Assembly (NCBI GenBank): GCA_028285525.1
Contig: JANQOZ010000088.1
Coordinates: 1 to 35,822, forward strand
Source: Lysobacterales bacterium
GTDB lineage: Bacteria > Pseudomonadota > Gammaproteobacteria > Xanthomonadales > SZUA-38
Length of the DNA stretch: 35,822 nt
Direction: 5' to 3'
The stretch's first letter is position 1, and each line of letters begins with the position of its first letter. The position numbers and the translations under genes were made by a program. The notes beneath the pieces are model-generated. The model saw nothing but the letters and a program-made list of their open reading frames with translations, had not been told where the DNA came from and made no database searches. Below are positions 25,744 to 33,659 of this stretch, piece by piece.

Positions 25744-27978
25744 CTAGGGCCTCGGGAGGGACAGACGCTGAATCGCTACGTCGTCCCGAACCCATTCGCC
25801 GCCCTCAGGACCGAGATAGTCGACGTCAACGCTGATGCGGTTGCCCGCGTCAAGCGCGCTGGACGGTTGAGTCAACGTCAGCGTCAGGCTGCCGGCTGAC
25901 TCGTCGCTGAGGCTGCCGAAGGTCGACAGGCGGGCGAAGCCGGTCCGCTGGAACATTTCGAACGTGAGCGGTCCGGAGAGATCGCTGAACGAGTCCAGCC
26001 CGAAGAACCAGACGGGCGTGCCGTCCTCAGCGTAGACGTACAGCAACACAAACAGGGTGGTGGTGCCGTCGCCGTTATCGATATTTTCCAGGCTGAAGCC
26101 CCAGCCGGTGTCAGCCTCGCCGGCAAACCAGAGACCGCCAAAGTCGTCAGCGGGGCGACTGCTTTCGAGCGTGAGCGGCTCAACGCACCACTCGTCGACC
26201 TGGCGGGTAAGAATAAACTGCAAGACCGCAACGCTGGAGACACCATCGCGGCCAACGCCGTCGTTGCAAGCGGTGCTCAGCTCCGGGTTATTGAAGTTCA
26301 GCACCACCTGCCCCGCGGAGTCCGGATTGGCCTGCTGCGGCGGCGTTCGGCTATCGTCGTAAAGGAACTGCGCAAAGCCGATCTGGTCGGCATTGCGTGT
26401 GCCCGAGAACACGCCGTTTTCGATTGTCCCCACCGCCTGAAACCACTCGGGTGCGCGACCCAGCGTCTCGAAGGTGTAGAACGTCAGCACGTAAACGTCG
26501 TTGCCGTCCGCGTCCTGACCGCCCAGCGCAAACTCGAACCCGTGGCCGTCGCGCGAGCGATCAAACATCAGGCCGAGATAGGTCGGCTCATCAGGCGAAG
26601 GCGCCCAGCCCACCTCGTGCAGCATGGGCCGGGACAGCGCCAGCGAACGGAAGGGTGCGTCGATGCAGCCCGGGGTGTTGGCGGTCATGAGCTCGCAATA
26701 GTTTTGCGCGATGTGCGACACCGAGGACCCGGGCTGATACTCGAGCGGCGCGTTCATCCGAATAAAGCCTTCGTCCCGGGTGGCGTCGGTGTTGCGCACG
26801 GAGGTGGACGATTCCGGGCCGGACCACTGCAGGCCGGAGATCGAGGTGGCCACATCCAGCCGCTGCGCATCCGTGACGGACGGGTCGATGAGCGGGATGC
26901 CTTCACCCGTGCGGTTGTCGACGAGGTTGGCGGTGAACACGTCCGGCTGGTTGAACACCAGGCGCCCGGTTTCGTTAAAGGTCGCCGCAAAGCCCACGCC
27001 GTGCGTGATTTCGTGCAGCGTCACGGAAAGAAAATCCGAGTCGTTGCCGGTGGGACCCTGCGGCGTAAAGCCATAGTAGAACGTGCGGTTTCCCAGCGCG
27101 ACGTTGCCGTCGATGTCCGTATTGAAGGTGATGAAGATGTCAGCCTCGGCGGTCTGGTCACCCCCGGAAAGACCGCTCAGGGACGTCCCGGCGCGCCGCG
27201 TGGCCACCGACTGGATGTACAACAGATCAGGTTCCGGCAATCCGGGGCTGTTGGAGAACAGCGCCCGGCCCCTCGCGCCCGCCAGCGTTGCGCCGTTGGT
27301 ATCGCCACCGCGCGCTTCCCAGCATGCGTTGATGGTGACGGGGATGTCGCTGTACAGCTCCATAGACAGCAGCCTGGCGGCTTCGAGCATCGTGTTGCGC
27401 CGCGCCTCCCCGAGCGTGGTGGCCTGATTGCCGCCCACGGGCGTAAACGGCGCGGGGTCGTTCCACGGGGCGACGTCACAGTCCGCGGTTCCCGGCGTGT
27501 TGTCGAAATCCACAATGATGGGGAGATTGCCGACGGTTTCGGTACTGGCGTTAACGGTGAGGCTGGCGGTGGACTGCTGACCCTCGAACGACACCACGCC
27601 GACAAAAATCCGCGTGCCTGCGAGATCCGGCACAGCAAAATCGGCCAGCACCAGCGATTCGTTCGGAAAGCCGCTCTGCGATACGAAGCCCGCGGATCCG
27701 AAAACGTCGTTGATGGTGGTCAGGTCTTCGGGAAAGGGACTGTCGATCCGGACCAGGAGATCAATGTCTCTGGCTGACGCGCCCTCGAGCTCCAGCGTGA
27801 TCTTCCGGGTGCCGGGCGGCACGTCGAGAAAATAGGACGAGTCGAGGGTGGCCGATCCCGTTTCCACCGTGGGAACGTTGACCTCCAGCGTTCCCTGGGC
27901 CGGCAGCTCAATCTGCGCGTTGGCTGTTGCGAAACATCCGACCAGGGCCAGCGCGGCAAGAATCCGCGTGGAAATCAT
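25744..27978 (-). CDS. exported HExxH zinc metalloprotease-like protein with two C-terminal modules
   Basis: A 744-residue protein. Residues 1-21 are a Sec signal peptide (cleavage after TANA). An N-terminal PPC-like domain (about 25-145; YFLDVPPGTRKITLEL) precedes a putative peptidase domain with HEITHGVGF at 322-330 (zinc ligands His322 and His326, catalytic Glu323); the third ligand may be His422 or Glu429 in SSVSHIAQNYCELM. Two copies of a beta-rich module follow (about 466-600, LGLMFDRSRDGHGF with FYTFETLG; and about 613-744, GGLWFAGEADTGWGF with YVYAEDGTPVWFFG). The start overlaps the stop of the small upstream gene (ATGA). Proteolysis is inferred from the motif and was not shown. Confidence 0.82.
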   Translation of the reverse strand: MISTRILAALALVGCFATANAQIELPAQGTLEVNVPTVETGSATLDSSYFLDVPPGTRKITLELEGASARDIDLLVRIDSPFPEDLTTINDVFGSAGFVSQSGFPNESLVLADFAVPDLAGTRIFVGVVSFEGQQSTASLTVNASTETVGNLPIIVDFDNTPGTADCDVAPWNDPAPFTPVGGNQATTLGEARRNTMLEAARLLSMELYSDIPVTINACWEARGGDTNGATLAGARGRALFSNSPGLPEPDLLYIQSVATRRAGTSLSGLSGGDQTAEADIFITFNTDIDGNVALGNRTFYYGFTPQGPTGNDSDFLSVTLHEITHGVGFAATFNETGRLVFNQPDVFTANLVDNRTGEGIPLIDPSVTDAQRLDVATSISGLQWSGPESSTSVRNTDATRDEGFIRMNAPLEYQPGSSVSHIAQNYCELMTANTPGCIDAPFRSLALSRPMLHEVGWAPSPDEPTYLGLMFDRSRDGHGFEFALGGQDADGNDVYVLTFYTFETLGRAPEWFQAVGTIENGVFSGTRNADQIGFAQFLYDDSRTPPQQANPDSAGQVVLNFNNPELSTACNDGVGRDGVSSVAVLQFILTRQVDEWCVEPLTLESSRPADDFGGLWFAGEADTGWGFSLENIDNGDGTTTLFVLLYVYAEDGTPVWFFGLDSFSDLSGPLTFEMFQRTGFARLSTFGSLSDESAGSLTLTLTQPSSALDAGNRISVDVDYLGPEGGEWVRDDVAIQRLSLPRP

Positions 27979-28262
27979 TGCTGGTTCTCCCGGCGCCGAA
28001 CGTCATTTCGCAGGTTGCCGTGCCGGTAGCCCAGCGTGCCGTCTGGCTTCACGAAAGCGACCAGTGGCGGCATGGCCGGCGCCGGATGTTCCACCATCCC
28101 GCGCGCTTTCATCGCCGATTTTTTCGCGGCTGACGGGCTGTCGCCGACGGAAACCGTCGTGAGAATCTGCTTGGGTTCAGCCTGCGCCGAACGTTCCTTG
28201 TCGGCGGCTTCCTTATCGGCGGCCGCCAGCGCCAGCAGCGCGCTGAAGATAACTGGACTCAT
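27975..28262 (-). CDS. small exported protein translationally coupled to the metalloprotease
   Basis: A 95-residue protein with a short hydrophobic N-terminus (MSPVIFSALLALAAA) that looks like a signal peptide, then a charged Ala/Lys/Glu-rich stretch and a C-terminal segment VAFVKPDGTLGYRHGN. AAGGA lies nine bases before the ATG. Its stop overlaps the metalloprotease start in ATGA, and it follows the DUF1287 gene by 25 bases. I do not recognise a family. The fixed pairing suggests a partner, inhibitor or folding helper of the protease, which is inference. Confidence 0.7.
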   Translation of the reverse strand: MSPVIFSALLALAAADKEAADKERSAQAEPKQILTTVSVGDSPSAAKKSAMKARGMVEHPAPAMPPLVAFVKPDGTLGYRHGNLRNDVRRRENQQ

Positions 28263-28287
28263 ACGATGGGTTCCTTAGTGTCTCGTT

Positions 28288-28938
28288 CTAATCCGGCGCG
28301 AACCGGTAGTGTCCGGTAATCGGATATTTAAACAGAATATCGGATACCACAGGCCCTGCCCCGATATTGTGAACGATTTGTCTGACAACGGGGCCCTCTC
28401 CCTCGGCCGGGCGATCGGACACGATGCCGATATGTGGCAGGTTGCCGGGCAACATCCAGGTCACCAGATCACCGGCCTGATAGTCTTCCGGACGATCGGT
28501 GACCGCCAGGCTGGCCCCTGCGCGCTGGAAAAACGCCTGCAGATTCGGCACCCGACGGTGATCGATGTTGGGGTCCGGACCGGTGAGCCCCCAGATTCTC
28601 GCTGAGGGATAGCTGTCGAAGCTGGCCGACATATCCTCATGAACCGCTCGCTGCAGATCGAAACCGATAGCGCGATAGCTTCGGATCACCACATCGGTGC
28701 ACACGCCGAGATGATCAGGGACGTCTCCTCCCGGGTAGTCGATAGCCCGGTACGCCCCGTCGTAGCTCACCGCAACCCGGGTCCGCGCCATGGCCGCATC
28801 CACCAGCGCTGTCGCCGTCGAGCCGGTGCGAGCCGGCTGGGCAAACACCGCCTCGGTAAACGGCGCGGCAAGCAAACCTATGATGAGCACCGTCGCGATG
28901 CTCAGGGACGTTTTCTTGCTATTGGCAGGTACTTGCAT
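28288..28938 (-). CDS. exported DUF1287 family protein (NlpC/P60-like fold)
   Basis: A 216-residue protein from the ATG at 28936-28938, which places a signal peptide/anchor (SLSIATVLIIGLLAAPFTEAVFA) at the N-terminus; the longer frame adds 63 basic residues and overlaps the opposite gene. DUF1287 marks: VSYDGAYRAIDYPGGDVP, GVCTDVVIRSYRAIGFDLQ with Cys80, DPNIDHRRVPNLQAFFQRAG, LPHIGIVSD with His159, and QIVHNIGAGP with His180. Cys and His are arranged as in papain-like cell-wall amidases, and DUF1287 is placed near NlpC/P60. It leads the small-protein and metalloprotease genes and lies head to head with the anchor-type gene with 11 bases between starts. Confidence 0.87.
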   Translation of the reverse strand: MQVPANSKKTSLSIATVLIIGLLAAPFTEAVFAQPARTGSTATALVDAAMARTRVAVSYDGAYRAIDYPGGDVPDHLGVCTDVVIRSYRAIGFDLQRAVHEDMSASFDSYPSARIWGLTGPDPNIDHRRVPNLQAFFQRAGASLAVTDRPEDYQAGDLVTWMLPGNLPHIGIVSDRPAEGEGPVVRQIVHNIGAGPVVSDILFKYPITGHYRFAPD

Positions 28939-28949
28939 ATGCTTTTTAT
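28939..28949. promoter_or_regulatory. 11-base gap between head-to-head start codons
   Basis: The starts at 28938 (minus) and 28950 (plus) are separated by 11 bases, rich in A and T, with no Shine-Dalgarno sequence on either side. TATATG and CATATG around it could be part of -10 elements. Either the promoters lie within the opposite genes or the messages are leaderless. Confidence 0.4.
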
Positions 28950-30302
28950 ATGACCGTTGTTGCCATCCGACCGTTCCCGACGCCGCTGCTCCTGCTTGGT
29001 GCGATCGCTTGTAGCGTGACCTATGCGGGCGAGTTCCAGGCGCCCACCTACGAGTATCGCGACAAGCAGACGTTTCTGGAGGCCACTGGCGCGAGCGACG
29101 TTTCAGGCGCCCTTCCCTCCGGCCCAAGCTCAGCTGCCGAAACGACCGTGGGCGGCGTGACGTTTCAGAGCCACCCGCCGTCCACGCTGAACTTTGCCGC
29201 CTGGACCGAGGGCCTGCCCGATCCGTTCGAGCTGGCCCTGAACGGCGACGAAGAGCTGAACATCGTGCTGGGCACGCCCGCTCTCGGCGTCGGTTTTGAG
29301 GTCGAGCAGGCCACCAATACTCATCCCAACATCAACGGCAGCAACGTCATCTCAGATTTTATTGTCGTCTTGTGTGCCGAGACCTTCGACCGGGGCGACG
29401 CGTGCCCCACAGCGTCCGTGATCAGCACCCACCGGTTTCATCCGCCTCTCAGCGGGCCGCCTGACTACGCGCCCAGCTTCTTCGGGCTGTGGGCGGCTAC
29501 CCCGATTGCCCAGCTTTCCATTCGCGAACCGACCGCGGCTGACGGCAACGAGTTTTTTGGCCGGGTGTTTGCCGGCAGCGAGCCGAGGCTCAGCCCGCTC
29601 CTGGATCAATTTGAAACGGACGACTCTCCGCAGTCGGCCAGCACGCTCGAGTTGTTCCAGTCCCAGGGTTTTGAGCGGCAGTACATTCAGCCTCATTCGA
29701 TTCACAATGCGGCGGACCAGGACTGGGTGTTCCACAACGTGCGGCTGGACCGAGACATCAGGTTTGAACTGATCAGCAGCGATCCCTCGTTTCACGCTGA
29801 GGTCGCGTTCTTTGACGTCGACCGCTTTTCCGACGCCCAGGAGCCCCCGCTGCTGGTGCTGGGCGACTGCGGCGCGGCACCGGCGGGGATCGACGAGATG
29901 GTGGACAGTTTGAACACCCCGCGCTCGACGATGTTTCAGATCAGAAGGTGCAGCGGATCAGCACCGGTGGACTACACGCTGCGCTATACGGTGATCCGCA
30001 ACGCCAGCTTCTCCAACGAACAGGTTTTTCGCCTGTCCGGATCCGTCACAACCGCCAGCACGGGCGATCCGGTGGGCGCGTTCATTCGCAGCAATAACGG
30101 GGAAACCGGTTTTTCCAACCCGGCCAACGGCGCCTATCGAATGGTGTTGACGAAAAATATCGAACACCTCATCACAATCGAATCACCCAACTTCGAGATC
30201 CAGCAGGAAGTGATCGGGCCGGTGGGGTTTTTAGAATCTGAGGTCAGCCTAGATCTTCAGGTCAACCCGCTTGGACTGCTGTTTGCCGACGGCTTCGAAT
30301 AA
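28950..30302 (+). CDS. exported anchor-type beta-rich protein with GLLFADGFE C-terminus
   Basis: A 450-residue protein with a Sec signal peptide (TPLLLLGAIACSVTYAGEF). The N-terminal domain (about 35-210) begins YEYRDKQTFLEATGA and has the pattern of choice-of-anchor/PEP-CTERM-type extracellular domains (VGGVTFQS, GTPALGVGFEVEQ). A second domain (about 215-350) resembles PPC or lectin-like beta sandwiches, and residues about 360-430 resemble a carboxypeptidase-regulatory-like fold (RLSGSVTTASTGDPVGAFI). The protein ends NPLGLLFADGFE; there is no transmembrane segment or basic tail as in PEP-CTERM. No catalytic motif is visible, and the role is unknown. Confidence 0.78.
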   Translation: MTVVAIRPFPTPLLLLGAIACSVTYAGEFQAPTYEYRDKQTFLEATGASDVSGALPSGPSSAAETTVGGVTFQSHPPSTLNFAAWTEGLPDPFELALNGDEELNIVLGTPALGVGFEVEQATNTHPNINGSNVISDFIVVLCAETFDRGDACPTASVISTHRFHPPLSGPPDYAPSFFGLWAATPIAQLSIREPTAADGNEFFGRVFAGSEPRLSPLLDQFETDDSPQSASTLELFQSQGFERQYIQPHSIHNAADQDWVFHNVRLDRDIRFELISSDPSFHAEVAFFDVDRFSDAQEPPLLVLGDCGAAPAGIDEMVDSLNTPRSTMFQIRRCSGSAPVDYTLRYTVIRNASFSNEQVFRLSGSVTTASTGDPVGAFIRSNNGETGFSNPANGAYRMVLTKNIEHLITIESPNFEIQQEVIGPVGFLESEVSLDLQVNPLGLLFADGFE

Positions 30303-30402
30303 GCCGAACGAATCATTCGAATCTTCGCGTATCATGGCATTTCTCCTTGAAAGCCGTGGCGCCGGTCGTTAATTCTTAACCAGGATCCAAAGGGCGAGAA
30401 TC

Positions 30403-31344
30403 ATGAAACGATTCAGGAACGTGCTGGTTGTCCCCGCGGCGCTGATCATCGACGACGCGGCCGTTCAGCGAGCGGTTCGGCTTTGCAAGGCGAGCGGCGC
30501 AAAAATGACGCTGTGCTGGCCGCAGGACGCCAGTTCGGACGGCGGTACGGGGCTGGACTACATGCCGGACGTTGTCGCGGAAATTGAAAAGCGACTGGTT
30601 TCGCTCACCGAAGAAATCCGCAGCAGCCATCCGGTGGAAGTCACCTGGCGTCTCGATCTGGGAAAAGTCTACCTGGAGGTGATTCGAGCCGTTCAGCACG
30701 AAGGCTACGACCTGGTCATGAAAACTGCCCGCGGCAAGACCATTGGCCACCAGATGCTGTTTGGCGGTGACGCCCGCCAGCTCCTGCGCAAATGTCCATG
30801 CCCGGTGTGGATTGTCGACCCCAAGGAGGGAAGCGAATCGGCGGTCCTGGCGGCGGTAGACCCGCTGGCCAGCGGCGAGGGGGCGGAAGGACTGACGACC
30901 AAGATCCTGCAGCTCGCCACGTCGCTGGCGGTGATCGAGGGCGCCGAGATGCACGTGGTGCACGCATGGGCTCCACCCAGCGAACGGATTCGCCGGAACC
31001 TGAGCTGGCTGGCGCTGCCCGTCGCCAAGAGCGAAGAACACATCGACACGATCCGCAATCAGCACCGCGACGCGCTGGAAAGGGTGCTGGAACCATTTCG
31101 CAAGGAATACCCGAACATCAAAACCCATCTCGTACGCGGTTTGGCAGAGCAGGTGATCCCCGGTGTTGCGATGCAGATCAATGCTGGCACGCTGGTCATG
31201 GCAACGCTGGCCCGCGGCGGCATACCCGGGCTCCTGATCGGCAACACGGCGGAGGTGGTGCTGAACGACATCAACCGATCGGTGCTTGTCGCCAAGCCCG
31301 ACGGGTTTGTTTCGCCTCTGACGCTGGAAGCAAGAGCGGACTGA
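30403..31344 (+). CDS. tandem universal stress protein (UspE-like)
   Basis: A 313-residue protein with two Usp domains (about 1-143 and 146-305), as in UspE. The first begins RFRNVLVVPAALIIDDAAV and the second SAVLAAVDPLAS. The C-terminal nucleotide-binding loop TLARGGIPGLLIGNTAEVVL fits the G-x2-G-x-GN-type Usp pattern. Usp proteins are cytoplasmic and help survival under stress. AAGGGCGAG precedes the ATG. The following aminotransferase gene begins 38 bases after the stop. Confidence 0.87.
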   Translation: MKRFRNVLVVPAALIIDDAAVQRAVRLCKASGAKMTLCWPQDASSDGGTGLDYMPDVVAEIEKRLVSLTEEIRSSHPVEVTWRLDLGKVYLEVIRAVQHEGYDLVMKTARGKTIGHQMLFGGDARQLLRKCPCPVWIVDPKEGSESAVLAAVDPLASGEGAEGLTTKILQLATSLAVIEGAEMHVVHAWAPPSERIRRNLSWLALPVAKSEEHIDTIRNQHRDALERVLEPFRKEYPNIKTHLVRGLAEQVIPGVAMQINAGTLVMATLARGGIPGLLIGNTAEVVLNDINRSVLVAKPDGFVSPLTLEARAD

Positions 31345-31353
31345 CCTTAAGAT

Positions 31354-31380
31354 CGATTCGAGACAACTTTCTCGGAATCG
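31354..31380 (+). promoter_or_regulatory. hairpin just upstream of the aminotransferase start
   Basis: CGATTC and GAGA pair with TCTC and GAATCG (one unpaired G) in the gap between the usp and aminotransferase genes, ending two bases before the TTG start. It could limit access of ribosomes or be an inefficient terminator. Confidence 0.3.
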
Positions 31381-31382
31381 CA

Positions 31383-32702
31383 TTGAGTCAGAACTCCAGC
31401 CAAGCGTACTGGATGCCGTTCACGGCAAACCGGGACTTCGAAAGCGCGCCCAGGCGCGTCTCCCGCGCCACGCGTCATCACTACGAGACCACCGACGGCC
31501 GGCAGGTCTACGATCTTTTCTCCGGTCTCTGGACCAGCGGCCTCGGCCACTGTCATCCAACCATCACCGAGGCAATTGCCACCCAGGCCGGCGTGCTCGA
31601 CTTCAACATGTCTTTTCAGTTCGGCAACGAGCTGGCGCCCAGACTGGCGCAGCAGCTGACGGCACTGGCCCCTGAAAACCTCAGCCACTGCTTCTTCACC
31701 AATTCGGGCTCGGAATCGGTCGACACGGCGCTCAAGATTGCCCTGGCCTATCACCGGGCGTGCGGGCAGCCGGAGCGCACGATGCTCATCGGCCGAGAGC
31801 GGGGCTATCACGGGGTGAACTTCGGCGGCATGTCGGTCGGCGGCATACCGAACAACCAAAAGGCGTTCAGCGGCAACCTGCTGCCCCGCGTTGCCCATTT
31901 GCCTCACACCTTCAATCTCGAACACAACGCCTTCAGCAAAGGCCAACCCGGCTGGGGTGGACACCTTGCTGATGAGCTGACGGTGCTGATCGACCAACAC
32001 GGCGCTGAATCGATCGCTGCCGTAATTGTGGAACCAGTTGCCGGCTCGACCGGCATCCTGCCACCGCCGGCAGGCTATCTGGAGAAGCTCCGAACGATCT
32101 GCACCGACCACGGCATCCTGCTGATTTTCGATGAGGTCATCACCGCGTTTGGACGAATCGGCGAACCCTTCGCGGCGCAGCGGTTTGGAATTCAGCCCGA
32201 CCTGATTACGCTGGCCAAAGGTCTGACCAACGGCACCGTCCCGATGGGTGCGGTGCTGACCACCGATACGATCTATCAGGCCTTCATGACCGGTCCCGCT
32301 GAGACCATCGAGCTGTTCCACGGCTATACCTACTCGGGACATCCGCTGGCGGCGGCGGCCGGCCTCGCCACGCTGGAGGTCTACGAACAGGAGCAGAGCT
32401 TTGCCGGGGCCCGAGCCCTCGAGCCTGAGTTTGAAAAGGCTGTGCACAGCCTGGCGGATCACCCGCTGGTGGTCGACGTGCGTAACTTTGGCCTGATGGC
32501 AGGTGTCGACCTGGCGCCCGATCCCGACGCTCCTGGCCGGAGAGGGCTGGTGGCCCACAAGCGCTGCTTTCACGACGAAAACCTTGTGATTCGCAACGCC
32601 ATGGATACGCTCCAGTTCGCGCCGTTTCTCAACGCGGAGCTGGCGGACATCGAACGAGGCATCGAAAGCGTGCGCCGGGTTCTCGATCAGATCAACAGTT
32701 AA
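31383..32702 (+). CDS. class III omega-amino acid:pyruvate-type aminotransferase
   Basis: A 439-residue PLP-dependent class III aminotransferase. The N-terminus QAYWMPFTANRDF and the core match beta-alanine/omega-amino-acid:pyruvate transaminases. Key residues are Asp250 in LLIFDEVITAFGR (pyridine N contact), the PLP lysine Lys279 in LITLAKGLTNGTVPMG, and CFFTNSGSESVDTALK for phosphate contact. The enzyme transfers an amino group from a terminal amine to pyruvate in the cytoplasm; donor is not certain (beta-alanine, GABA or taurine class). The TTG at 31383-31385 is preferred, since the next ATG (in YWMPF) would delete conserved residues and the upstream frame is a shadow of the usp gene. A weak RBS and an upstream hairpin suggest low expression. 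Confidence 0.9.
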   Translation: MSQNSSQAYWMPFTANRDFESAPRRVSRATRHHYETTDGRQVYDLFSGLWTSGLGHCHPTITEAIATQAGVLDFNMSFQFGNELAPRLAQQLTALAPENLSHCFFTNSGSESVDTALKIALAYHRACGQPERTMLIGRERGYHGVNFGGMSVGGIPNNQKAFSGNLLPRVAHLPHTFNLEHNAFSKGQPGWGGHLADELTVLIDQHGAESIAAVIVEPVAGSTGILPPPAGYLEKLRTICTDHGILLIFDEVITAFGRIGEPFAAQRFGIQPDLITLAKGLTNGTVPMGAVLTTDTIYQAFMTGPAETIELFHGYTYSGHPLAAAAGLATLEVYEQEQSFAGARALEPEFEKAVHSLADHPLVVDVRNFGLMAGVDLAPDPDAPGRRGLVAHKRCFHDENLVIRNAMDTLQFAPFLNAELADIERGIESVRRVLDQINS

Positions 32703-32704
32703 AA

Positions 32705-32727
32705 CCGAAAAGACGTCGGCCTTTTTT
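32705..32727 (+). terminator. weak intrinsic terminator of the aminotransferase gene
   Basis: CCGA and TCGG form a 4-bp stem, followed by CC and six T residues. The stem is short, so efficiency is uncertain. Confidence 0.4.
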
Positions 32728-32780
32728 CCTGCCATTATCAGGCCAGTGTAGTTTTCTGTCTGATCACGTAGGAGTGCACG

Positions 32781-33635
32781 ATGAAACGACTCGTCTTTCT
32801 TCTCCTGTCCACAACCATTACCGCGGCATCCGCCGCCGACAAGTCAGATCCGCTGAGTTGTCTGGACCCGATTGTCGCTGCTACGTTCCTCACGGGCTTT
32901 GGCACCCAGGGAATGCCAAGCGTATCGCAAAACGTGCCTGAGCCACTCAGCGGCGTCGAGCAACTTGAGAACATCAACTTCATCGGCACCTACGAAAGCG
33001 GCACGAATTACTCAGCGGGCAAGAATCTGGGTTTTGTGTCCGACAAACCTGTGGCCGAGGTCGAGCAGGTGCTCGAGCAGTTTCTTCGCAGCCACGGCTG
33101 GGACCAATCTCGGAACGACGGCTCGCGCGGTACTGGATTTCGACAGGCAACTCGATCGCAAGGGATTACGCTTTGCTCCGACGCTGACGGCATGGTGACC
33201 TTAATGGTTCGGGAGTTTGACGGTCAAACCGTTGCCAACCTGATGAGCTACTCATCCCGAAATGTGGATTGCGCCAGCATGAATTCCCGCATGGCCTACA
33301 GGCCCATTGGTCTCAATAAGCACATGCCCACTCTTGATTTGCCCGACGGGGCCAAACTTTCAATGAACGTGGGTATGGGCAACTCGTCCAGCGGGAACGC
33401 CGCATCAACCCAAGCAGGTTTCCAGGTAGATCGGTCGAAAACCCAGGTGCTCGCTCATTTCGATCAGCAAATCGAAGCACAGGGCTGGTCGCTCGATTCC
33501 GGCTGGGAAGGCCAGCAGGTCTCGGGCTCGAGCTGGACCAAAACCATGGACGACAAAAGCGTCGTCGGCATCCTGACGCTGGTCGCCAACGACGACAGCT
33601 TCGCCGTTCGGTTTGAGATTCAAGCGCTGCCCTAG
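32781..33635 (+). CDS. exported protein of unknown function with internally duplicated domain
   Basis: A 284-residue protein with a Sec signal peptide (MKRLVFLLLSTTITAASAA), preceded by a good AGGAG site. Two segments resemble each other: about 86-155 (VSDKPVAEVEQVLEQFLRSH, GW, then a Gly-rich turn and VTLMVREFDG) and about 216-282 (VDRSKTQVLAHFDQQIEAQ, GW, then GILTLVANDDSF). In both, an alpha-helix is followed by GW, a variable glycine loop, an aromatic residue and beta-strands. I do not recognise a family. A strong hairpin terminator follows immediately, so it is the last gene of its unit. Confidence 0.75.
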   Translation: MKRLVFLLLSTTITAASAADKSDPLSCLDPIVAATFLTGFGTQGMPSVSQNVPEPLSGVEQLENINFIGTYESGTNYSAGKNLGFVSDKPVAEVEQVLEQFLRSHGWDQSRNDGSRGTGFRQATRSQGITLCSDADGMVTLMVREFDGQTVANLMSYSSRNVDCASMNSRMAYRPIGLNKHMPTLDLPDGAKLSMNVGMGNSSSGNAASTQAGFQVDRSKTQVLAHFDQQIEAQGWSLDSGWEGQQVSGSSWTKTMDDKSVVGILTLVANDDSFAVRFEIQALP

Positions 33636-33659
33636 GTGAAAGGATCGGCATCCTTTCAC
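33636..33659 (+). terminator. strong hairpin terminator after the duplicated-domain gene
   Basis: GTGAAAGGAT (33636-33645), loop CGGC, ATCCTTTCAC (33650-33659): a perfect 10-bp stem directly after the stop, followed by the moderately T-rich GTCTAGTCTCTATTCTC. It marks the edge between GC-rich and AT-richer DNA. Confidence 0.7.

Noticed and set aside
26542-27777. 411-codon open frame on the plus strand opposite the metalloprotease
   Set aside because: Antisense to a gene with a signal peptide and HExxH motif; the translation is His/Arg/Val/Gly-rich without recognisable content.
30792-31382. Upstream extension of the aminotransferase frame into the usp gene
   Set aside because: It overlaps a conserved Usp domain in another frame and gives an Arg/Gly/Gln-rich extension; the family N-terminus fits the TTG at 31383.
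31347-32735. 462-codon open frame on the minus strand opposite the aminotransferase
   Set aside because: Shadow of a well-conserved class III aminotransferase.
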